From contig CAMKAA010000011.1 in the NCBI GenBank assembly GCA_946410365.1, positions 1 to 11,893 of the forward strand: a stretch of DNA of 11,893 nucleotides, in the 5' to 3' direction. The notes beneath the pieces were generated by a model. It did no database searches and was not told the origin of the DNA. It worked only from the letters and a program-made list of their open reading frames with translations. The stretch is from an uncultured Lachnospiraceae bacterium. GTDB taxonomy: Bacteria; Bacillota_A; Clostridia; Lachnospirales; Lachnospiraceae. Made by a program: the position numbers and the translations under genes. This document shows positions 6,672 to 11,893 of the stretch, in pieces (the stretch's first letter is position 1; every line of letters begins with the position of its first letter).

Positions 6672-7996
6672 GAGAACTGCTGGAGCAGAAACAATATACG
6701 AAACTGCGCCAGGAAGTGGCTGACATGAACGTAGCCGACGTCGCGGCTGTGATGGATGAAATGGAGGACGAGGAGTCCCTCAGAATATTCAGGATCCTGC
6801 CCAAGGGGATTGCTGCAGATGTATTCGCGAACCTCGAGATCGAGGTGCAGCAGTACATCATCCAGTCCCTTTCAGACAAAGAAGCATCCAGCATCATCGA
6901 CAACCTGATGGCTGACGATGCTACAGACCTCCTGGAGGAGATGCCGGCAAATATCGTCAAGAAGATTCTTAAGAACGCCAAGCCGGAGACCCGCAAGGAT
7001 ATCAACCACCTTCTCAGATATCCCGAGGACTCTGCGGGAAGCATCATGACGGTCGAGTATGTCGACCTGAAGGAGAATATGACGGTCAGCGACGCGGTTG
7101 ACCGTATCCGCAAGATCGGACTTGATTCCGAAACTGTTAATATATGTTATGTAGTAAATGCGCAGAGAGTGCTGATCGGTACAGTGGCGCTGCGCTATCT
7201 GGTCATTCTTAACCCTGACGCGATCATCGGGGAAGTCATGAATGACAATGTCATCAGTATCAATACTCTTACCGACCAGGAAGAAGCAGCACGCATCTTC
7301 CAGAAATACGACTTTACGGCGATGCCCGTGGTTGACAATGAGAACCGTATGGTCGGTATCATCACCATCGACGACGTAGTCGATATCATCCAGGAAGAGG
7401 CCACCGAGGATATCGAAAAGATGGCGGCTATCATTCCTTCCGACAAGAGCTATTTCAGGACGGGAATTCTGGACACTTATAAGAACAGAATGCCCTGGCT
7501 GCTGCTCCTGATGATCTCGGCTACCTTTACGGGAGCGATCATCACAAGCTACGAGAAGGCTCTTGCCAGTTACGTGATCCTGACTGCCTACATCCCCATG
7601 CTGATGGATACCGGCGGTAATGCGGGTTCTCAGGCCAGCGTATCGATAATCCGTGGTATTTCCCTTCGGGAGATCGAATTCGGCGACCTTTTGACAGCGC
7701 TGTGGAAAGAGATCAGAGTTGCAGCGCTTTGCGGTATCACATTGTCTGTATGTAATTTCGCCAAGCTTATGCTGTTTGACAGAGTTGGTTTCCAGATCGC
7801 CCTGATCGTCTGCGGCACACTGGTCCTTGTAGTGCTCGTTGCGAAGACGATCGGATGCTCACTGCCGCTTCTGGCGCACAGGCTCGGATTTGACCCTGCG
7901 GTCATGGCCAGTCCCCTGATCACAACGATCGTGGATGCGATCTCGCTTACTATTTACTTTATGATCGCGACGAACGTGCTGCATTTAGCGACGTAA
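6632..7996 (+). CDS. mgtE: Magnesium channel/transporter MgtE
   Basis: The inner-membrane homodimeric Mg2+ channel, 454 residues, about the usual length. I chose ATG 6632 because GGAGG (6621-6625) lies six bases upstream; ATG 6626 touches that site and GTG 6593 has none. The N-terminal acidic MgtE_N magnesium-sensor domain covers about 5-130. Paired CBS domains cover about 138-260 (PEDSAGSIMT at 131-140; TAMPVVDNENRMVGIITIDD at 229-248). A connecting helix at about 265-285 leads to five membrane segments from about 287. The pore signatures PMLMDTGGNAGSQ (322-334) and DPAVMASPLITTIVDAISL (421-439) are intact, including D435, which I equate with the pore aspartate of Thermus MgtE. It has its own promoter and a possibly regulated leader; a foldback element follows its stop codon. 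Confidence 0.95.
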   Translation: MEDRKTEEYGKLLRELLEQKQYTKLRQEVADMNVADVAAVMDEMEDEESLRIFRILPKGIAADVFANLEIEVQQYIIQSLSDKEASSIIDNLMADDATDLLEEMPANIVKKILKNAKPETRKDINHLLRYPEDSAGSIMTVEYVDLKENMTVSDAVDRIRKIGLDSETVNICYVVNAQRVLIGTVALRYLVILNPDAIIGEVMNDNVISINTLTDQEEAARIFQKYDFTAMPVVDNENRMVGIITIDDVVDIIQEEATEDIEKMAAIIPSDKSYFRTGILDTYKNRMPWLLLLMISATFTGAIITSYEKALASYVILTAYIPMLMDTGGNAGSQASVSIIRGISLREIEFGDLLTALWKEIRVAALCGITLSVCNFAKLMLFDRVGFQIALIVCGTLVLVVLVAKTIGCSLPLLAHRLGFDPAVMASPLITTIVDAISLTIYFMIATNVLHLAT

Positions 7997-8019
7997 GGCG
8001 AGTTAAGAGTTATATGTAC

Positions 8020-8217
8020 GGGAGCACATAGATCCTGCTGAAATGCGTTGAAAGAATGTAGTTTCACTATGATTTTCTGCTGCGTTTTGGCGGGAAGCGC
8101 GGTCATGCGGACTTTCGTCCCGCTGACGCGCATGGCGCTTCCCGCCTTCACTTAGCATAAAATCAAGTGAAAGCTTGACATTCTTTCAAAGCATTTGCAT
8201 CAGGACTATGTGCTCCC
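8020..8217 (+). repeat. Foldback repeat element, copy 1 (downstream of mgtE)
   Basis: This is a 198-base imperfect palindrome. The ends GGGAGCACATAG (8020-8031) and CTATGTGCTCCC (8206-8217) pair perfectly, as do TTGAAAGAATGT (8048-8059) with 8178-8189 and GGCGGGAAGCGC (8089-8100) with 8135-8146. The tip holds GGACTTTCGTCC (8109-8120), which on the minus strand is GGAC-GAAA-GTCC with a GNRA loop. Weaker pairing continues outward: AGTTAA at 8001 with TTAACT at 8231, close to the mgtE stop. Copy 2, read on the minus strand, aligns along almost the whole length. It has no coding potential; it may be a MITE-like element, an RNA-structured repeat, or both, and it probably also acts as the mRNA 3' end of mgtE. 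Confidence 0.85.
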
Positions 8218-8274
8218 TGCCATTAAGCTGTTAACTGCCGGGAGACATAGGTTCTTATATTGAGATAGTTGAAA

Positions 8275-8303
8275 AGAGGGTGTTGCATCATGCAGCACCC
8301 TCT
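8275..8303. terminator. Bidirectional terminator-like hairpin
   Basis: AGAGGGTG (8275-8282) pairs with CACCCTCT (8296-8303), and the stem continues through a T-G pair and TGCA/TGCA to a three-base loop TCA. Leftward transcripts meet TTTTC after the stem; rightward ones meet ATCTGTTTC. It sits between the two convergent genes and so could stop leftward read-through better than rightward. Confidence 0.5.
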
Positions 8304-8309
8304 ATCTGT

Positions 8310-8453
8310 TTCGGTACAGAAGCATCAATATACAAAAGTTGCGTCCATGAAAATCCATGACAATCCCTGGAGTTTGGATTCTAACCGGGATATTTCTGAA
8401 AATCTTGTCTTTTGAGGGACGAAAGTACTTTTAGATTTAGCTTCTGTACCGAA
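8310..8453. repeat. Second type of inverted-repeat element
   Basis: TTCGGTACAGAAGC (8310-8323) and GCTTCTGTACCGAA (8440-8453) are perfect 14-base inverted repeats enclosing 116 bases. Inside the arms, pairing is patchy (AAAAGT and CGTCC blocks recur in matching order on the two sides). It differs from the 198-base element, but GGGACGAAAGT at 8416-8426 also occurs in the core of copy 1 on its minus strand. It could be a small mobile element or a structured RNA; no known family is recognised. Confidence 0.6.
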
Positions 8454-8635
8454 TTCTTTTCTGCCTGATCTGTAGATCGATCGATCATCACCATTCTGCC
8501 GCTTCTTTCGTGGACGATTTTTTTCCAAAAACACCTTTTTCTACCTAAAACACTTCTTCAAAAAGCAACCTTACGCTTTTCAATCAACTCCATATAAGAA
8601 TATCCCGTCCACAGGCATTCGATACCTAAATAGAA

Positions 8636-8831
8636 AGGAGCACATAGTCCTTATGCAAATACTTTGAAAGAATGTCCAGCTTTCACTTGATTTTCTGCAA
8701 GCGAAGGCGTGAACCGCAGTGCGCGTCAGCAGGACGAAAGTCCGCATGCCGCGGTTCACGCCGAAGCGCAGCAAAAAATCATAGTGAAACTACATTCTTT
8801 AAATGTATTTCATAAGGAACTATGTGCTCCT
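8636..8831 (-). repeat. Foldback repeat element, copy 2 (downstream of bipA)
   Basis: A 196-base imperfect palindrome with ends AGGAGCACATAG (8636-8647) and CTATGTGCTCCT (8820-8831). Its central stem is GGCGTGAACCGC (8706-8717) with GCGGTTCACGCC (8751-8762), and the tip is GGAC-GAAA-GTCC at 8732-8743 on the plus strand. Compared with copy 1 it is inverted. Relative to its upstream gene (leftward bipA, stop at 8856-8854) it therefore has the same orientation that copy 1 has relative to mgtE. Two differences in the central stem are compensated on the opposite arm. No clear target-site duplication flanks either copy. Confidence 0.85.
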
Positions 8832-8853
8832 GTATAATCTGGTCTCGTGCGTA

Positions 8854-10710
8854 TTATTCCATCTCGGCCGCGCTCTTCATCGCCGCACTGATGTTGGCGC
8901 GCTTTCTCAGGCGGGGATCGAGGATCTTCTTGCGAAGGCGAAGATGATGAGGAGTTACCTCTAAAAGCTCGTCTGTGTCAACATATTCTATAGCCTGTTC
9001 CAGGCTCATGATCCTGGGCGGAACAAGGCGGAGAGCCTCGTCTGCGCTGGAAGAGCGGGTATTGGTCAGGTGCTTGGTCTTACAGACATTTACGTCGATG
9101 TCAACGGACTTGCCGCTCTGACCCACGATCATGCCTGCATAGACTTCATCGCCGGGGCTGATGAAAAGCTGACCGCGCTCCTGAGCATTGAAGAGGCCGT
9201 AAGTGACTGCGGTTCCTGCTTCAAAGGCGATCAGGGATCCCTGTTTGCGGTAAGTGATATCTCCCTTGTAGGGCGCGTAATTGTCGAAGATCGTGTTCAT
9301 TATGCCGTTGCCCTTGGTGTCGGTGAGGAAATCCCCTCTGTATCCGATCAGGCCGCGGGAAGGAATGGAGAACTCAAGTCTCGTATAACCGCCGTTAATG
9401 ACGCCCATATTGAGGAGTTCGCCTTTGCGCTCGCTGAGTTTCTGGATAACGTTGCCGGCAAATTCCTCGGGCACATCGACAAAACAGGTTTCCATAGGCT
9501 CGAGGAGCTTTCCGTTTTCATCTCTCTTATAGATGACTTCTGCCTTACTGACCGCAAATTCATATCCCTCGCGGCGCATGGTCTCGATCAGAACGGAAAG
9601 ATGAAGTTCTCCGCGGCCGGATACCTTGAAAGATTCTGTGGTATCGGTGTCCTCTACTCGCAGGGAGACATCGGTATTAAGTTCTCTGTAGAGCCTGTCA
9701 CGGATGTGACGGCTTGTTACATACTTGCCGTCGCGTCCGGCCAGCGGGGAGTCGTTGACACTGAATGTCATGGAGATCGTGGGCTCCGAGATCTTCTGGA
9801 ACGGAATCGCTTCAGGTGCGTCGGGAGAACAGATCGTATCGCCGATGTGAAGATCGGAGATGCCGGATACAGCAACGATGGAACCGATATGGGCCTCGCT
9901 GACTTCCACACGCGAAAGACCCTCGAACTCATAGAGTTTGCTGATCTTGACCTTGCGCATCACATCGGGGTTGTGGTGGTTTACGATCACACACTCCTGG
10001 TTGACTTTGAGGCTGCCGTTGTCAACTTTGCCTACACCGATCCTGCCGACATATTCATTATAGTCGATAGTGCTGATCAGCATCTGGGTGCCTGCCTCGG
10101 GATCTCCCTTGGGAGCAGGGATATAGTCGATGATGGTCTCAAACAGGGGCTTCATGCTGGCGCCTACGCTGCCGAGATCAAGCGTCGCAATTCCGGATTT
10201 GGCGGACGCGAACACGAAGGGGCAGTCAATCTGTTCGTCACTCGCTCCCAGGTCCATAAGAAGTTCGAGGACTTCGTCGATGACCTGAGTGGGGCGGGCG
10301 CCGGGCCTGTCGATCTTGTTGATGCATACGATCACCGGAAGATCCAGTGCCATTGCTTTGCTGAGGACAAATCTTGTCTGGGGCATAGGTCCTTCAAAGG
10401 CATCGACGACGAGGATAACGCCGTTTACCATCTTGAGGACACGCTCAACTTCTCCGCCGAAATCGGCGTGGCCGGGGGTGTCAATGATGTTGATCTTGAT
10501 CCCTTTGTAATAAACTGCTGTATTTTTGCTCAAAATAGTGATTCCGCGCTCTCTCTCGATATCGCCGGAATCCATGACGCGCTCCTGGACCTCCTGGTTT
10601 TCGCGGAAAACGCCGCTCTGCTTGAGGAGGCCGTCGACCAGAGTGGTCTTGCCGTGGTCGACATGGGCTATAATTGCTACGTTTCTGACATCTTCTCTTG
10701 TCTGAATCAT
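8854..10710 (-). CDS. typA: Ribosome-associated translational GTPase TypA/BipA
   Basis: The protein has 618 residues, the usual size, and belongs to the elongation-factor-G-like GTPases that bind the ribosome and assist large-subunit assembly and stress growth. G motifs are complete: AHVDHGKTT (15-23), RGITI (55-59), DTPGH (77-81), NKID (131-134) and SAK (169-171). Later domains carry typical TypA signatures: [40 protein letters not shown] and the C-terminal [17 protein letters not shown], followed by the lysine/arginine-rich end [17 protein letters not shown] chose ATG 10710-10708 because AAGGAG (10721-10716) lies five bases upstream; ATG 10725 has no such site. It is transcribed alone, leftward, from a promoter divergent to pyrH. 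Foldback element copy 2 starts 22 bases after the stop. Confidence 0.96.
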   Translation of the reverse strand: MIQTREDVRNVAIIAHVDHGKTTLVDGLLKQSGVFRENQEVQERVMDSGDIERERGITILSKNTAVYYKGIKINIIDTPGHADFGGEVERVLKMVNGVILVVDAFEGPMPQTRFVLSKAMALDLPVIVCINKIDRPGARPTQVIDEVLELLMDLGASDEQIDCPFVFASAKSGIATLDLGSVGASMKPLFETIIDYIPAPKGDPEAGTQMLISTIDYNEYVGRIGVGKVDNGSLKVNQECVIVNHHNPDVMRKVKISKLYEFEGLSRVEVSEAHIGSIVAVSGISDLHIGDTICSPDAPEAIPFQKISEPTISMTFSVNDSPLAGRDGKYVTSRHIRDRLYRELNTDVSLRVEDTDTTESFKVSGRGELHLSVLIETMRREGYEFAVSKAEVIYKRDENGKLLEPMETCFVDVPEEFAGNVIQKLSERKGELLNMGVINGGYTRLEFSIPSRGLIGYRGDFLTDTKGNGIMNTIFDNYAPYKGDITYRKQGSLIAFEAGTAVTYGLFNAQERGQLFISPGDEVYAGMIVGQSGKSVDIDVNVCKTKHLTNTRSSSADEALRLVPPRIMSLEQAIEYVDTDELLEVTPHHLRLRKKILDPRLRKRANISAAMKSAAEME

Positions 10711-10729
10711 TATTTCTCCTTGCATCTGC

Positions 10730-10755
10730 AGGGCAGGCTGCGCTGACTCTGCCCT
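10730..10755 (+). terminator. Hairpin with T-run at the bipA leader, oriented for rightward transcripts
   Basis: AGGGCAG (10730-10736) and CTGCCCT (10749-10755) form a seven-base-pair stem, followed rightward by CTTTTTTC. That is terminator polarity for transcripts running antisense to bipA towards pyrH. In the bipA mRNA the same sequence is a 5'-leader hairpin about 20 bases before the start codon. Confidence 0.4.
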
Positions 10756-10807
10756 CTTTTTTCATAATATTAAGGAAACAAAACCGTTTTTCTTCATAAA
10801 CTGTAAC

Positions 10808-10836
10808 AGTATAGCATCGGATACCGTCCTTGTAAA
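10808..10836 (-). promoter_or_regulatory. Promoter of bipA
   Basis: Read leftward, TTTACA (10836-10831) and TATACT (10813-10808) are 17 bases apart, each matching five of six consensus bases, with TGC before the -10 (extended -10). The leader to ATG 10710 is about 90 bases and contains the 10730-10755 hairpin. Confidence 0.7.
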
Positions 10837-10858
10837 TGGGAGATATCTAATGTAAAAT
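10830..10858 (+). promoter_or_regulatory. Promoter of pyrH-frr
   Basis: TTGTAA (10830-10835) and TAAAAT (10853-10858) are 17 bases apart. The -35 lies on the same bases as the -35 of the bipA promoter on the other strand. Predicted start is about 30 bases before the pyrH ATG. Confidence 0.5.
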
Positions 10859-10893
10859 GATTAATGATATTATTAACCATGGAGGAATGGCAC

Positions 10894-11589
10894 ATGAGCA
10901 GAATCATTTTGAAGCTGAGCGGTGAGGCGCTGGCAGGACCCAAGAGTATGGGATTTGACGAGAATACTGTCAGAGGTGTCGCGAAGCAGGTCCGTCAGCT
11001 GATAGACGCCGGATATGAAGTGGGCGTCGTGACCGGAGGCGGTAATTTCTGGAGAGGCCGCACGGGCAATGAGATCGACCGCGTCAAGGCGGACCAGATC
11101 GGTATGCTGGCAACGGTCATGAACTGCATCTATGTATCGGAGATATTCAGAACAGAGGGGATGAAGACAGTGGTGATGACACCTTTTGCAGTAGGTGCAT
11201 TCACGGAGCTGTTTTCCAAGGACAAGGCCAATCAGTATTTTGCCGATGGAACAGTAGTATTCTACGCGGGCGGTACCGGACATCCCTACTTCTCTACGGA
11301 TACAGGGATCCTTCTTCGCGCGATCGAATCAGAGGCAGATATGATCCTTCTTGCCAAGAATATTGACGGAATTTATGACAGTGACCCGGCGAAGAACCCT
11401 GACGCGAAGAGATTTGACACGATCTCCATCGACGAAGTGATCGCAAGGGGACTGCAGGCAGTTGATATGACTGCATCCATCCTGGCCAAGGAGAACCACA
11501 TGCCGATGCGCGTGTTCGCGCTTCAGGAGGAGAACAGCATCGTGAAAGCGGCTTCGGGAGACTTCAACGGAACCACGGTCACGGCTTGA
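10894..11589 (+). CDS. pyrH: Uridylate kinase (UMP kinase)
   Basis: UMP kinase converts UMP to UDP with ATP in pyrimidine nucleotide synthesis and forms a hexamer of the amino-acid-kinase fold. The 231 residues show LKLSGEAL (6-13), GGGNFWRG (48-55), DQIGMLATVMN (67-77), YFSTDTGILLRA (132-143) and AKNIDGIYDSDP (154-165), all typical of PyrH. ATG 10894 was chosen because GGAGG (10881-10885) is eight bases upstream and the protein then starts MSRIILKLSGEAL like its relatives; ATG 10864 would add ten residues without a site. It is the first gene of pyrH-frr, a very common bacterial pair; rpsB and tsf are not upstream here. Confidence 0.96.
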   Translation: MSRIILKLSGEALAGPKSMGFDENTVRGVAKQVRQLIDAGYEVGVVTGGGNFWRGRTGNEIDRVKADQIGMLATVMNCIYVSEIFRTEGMKTVVMTPFAVGAFTELFSKDKANQYFADGTVVFYAGGTGHPYFSTDTGILLRAIESEADMILLAKNIDGIYDSDPAKNPDAKRFDTISIDEVIARGLQAVDMTASILAKENHMPMRVFALQEENSIVKAASGDFNGTTVTA

Positions 11590-11652
11590 GCGATCTGGTC
11601 ACAAAGATAAACAGCCGGCGTGCCGGAGAATTAAAATAACAGGGAGGTTATT

Positions 11653-11893
11653 ATGAGCAGCGAAAGAGTTAAACCTTATGAAGAGAGAATGGAGAAGACC
11701 ATTTCCTATCTGCAGACTGATCTGCAGGCTGTCCGTGCCGGACGAGCAAATCCGCATGTACTGGATAAGATCCGTGTAGATTATTATGGATCACCCACAC
11801 CCATCCAGCAGGTGGCTAATGTTTCCGTACCTGAGGCAAGGATCATTCAGATCGCTCCCTGGGAGAAGAAGATGATCAAGGAGATCAGCCGCG
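11653..11893 (+). CDS. frr: Ribosome recycling factor (partial, 3' end outside window)
   Basis: Eighty residues are visible before the window ends. Ribosome recycling factor works with EF-G to split ribosomes after termination. MSSERVKPYEERMEKTISYL, the motif RAGRANP (28-34), YYGSPTPIQQVANVSVPEAR and IAPWEKKMIKEI are characteristic of the first helix and the beta domain. GGGAGG (11642-11647) precedes ATG 11653. It lies 63 bases after pyrH; that gap has only a short GC palindrome (CCGGC/GCCGG, 11615-11626) without a T-run, so the two genes are probably one operon. Confidence 0.95.
   Translation, partial: MSSERVKPYEERMEKTISYLQTDLQAVRAGRANPHVLDKIRVDYYGSPTPIQQVANVSVPEARIIQIAPWEKKMIKEISR

Larger units (their letters stand above)
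7997..8853. other. Repeat-rich intergenic region between convergent mgtE and bipA
   Basis: No convincing gene lies in these 857 bases. In order they hold foldback element copy 1 (8020-8217), a partial third element end (about 8240-8274), a terminator hairpin (8275-8303), a separate inverted-repeat element (8310-8453), a C/T-rich stretch with no recognised feature (8454-8635), and foldback element copy 2 (8636-8831). Short leftward frames at 8325-8534 and 8580-8774 lack family motifs; the second runs through element copy 2. Confidence 0.75.

Noticed and set aside
8089..8146. A hammerhead ribozyme in the foldback core, suggested by GACGAAA and CTGA on opposite strands
   Set aside because: The CTGANGA and GAAA boxes do not occur together on one strand at the required places; GGACGAAAGTCC is simply a stem with a GNRA loop.
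8473..8487. GATCGATCGATC run as a regulatory or origin-like site
   Set aside because: Only three overlapping GATC units are present, with no DnaA boxes or other origin features nearby.
8325..8774. Two leftward frames of 69 and 64 codons in the mgtE-bipA gap
   Set aside because: Neither shows a family motif; the second runs through foldback element copy 2 and the first through the 14-bp inverted-repeat element, so the frames are better explained as incidental.
8636..8831. A classical insertion sequence or CRISPR array
   Set aside because: There is no transposase frame and no regularly spaced direct repeat with unique spacers; the copies are inverted foldbacks.
9070..10746. A 558-codon rightward open frame opposite bipA
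   Set aside because: It is the antisense of a clear, fully conserved TypA/BipA protein; its translation shows no family motif, and a terminator-like hairpin overlaps its end.
11615..11626. GC palindrome CCGGCGTGCCGG between pyrH and frr as a terminator
   Set aside because: The stem is only four or five pairs and is not followed by a T-run; pyrH-frr is a normal operon.

Overview
The window looks like chromosomal core DNA of a Gram-positive anaerobe of the Clostridia, most likely a Lachnospiraceae-type bacterium. The base composition is moderate, Shine-Dalgarno sequences are strong and A/G-rich, and a secreted protein carries cell-wall-binding repeats. Most genes are ordinary housekeeping genes: a class A PBP, yigZ, mgtE, typA/bipA, pyrH and frr. 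The assignment is inferred from gene content alone. No phage, insertion-sequence transposase, CRISPR array or toxin-antitoxin pair is visible.

Positions 1-2905 hold three leftward genes concerned with the cell envelope. They are a secreted metallo-beta-lactamase-fold protein with C-terminal wall-binding repeats (its 3' end lies outside the window), a small four-helix membrane protein of unknown function, and a membrane-anchored phosphodiester glycosidase domain protein. The last two overlap and form an operon. A divergent promoter region (2906-3082) separates them from a rightward class A penicillin-binding protein (3083-5599). Next come a solitary tRNA-Thr(GGU) with its own consensus promoter, a hairpin in its leader and a terminator. 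These are followed by yigZ and by the magnesium channel gene mgtE. The mgtE gene is preceded by its own promoter, a very strong Shine-Dalgarno, a possible 42-codon leader peptide that overlaps the mgtE start, and a short hairpin.

The 857 bases between the convergent mgtE and bipA genes (7997-8853) are the unusual part. Two related elements of about 196-198 bp lie there in opposite orientation, one just past the stop codon of each gene. Each is an almost full-length foldback with GGGAGCACATAG-type ends. Their central stems differ at two positions, and both differences are compensated on the opposite arm. Their apical core, a GGAC-GAAA-GTCC hairpin with a flanking GCGTCAGC segment, is nearly identical. 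Between them lie a terminator-like hairpin, a fragment resembling a third element end, and a separate element bounded by a perfect 14-bp inverted repeat. This is the best candidate for something undescribed: a structured, mobile, non-coding repeat placed at gene 3' ends.

On the right, leftward bipA (ribosome-associated GTPase) and the rightward pyrH-frr operon (UMP kinase, ribosome recycling factor; frr is cut by the window edge) diverge from back-to-back promoters whose -35 boxes overlap.
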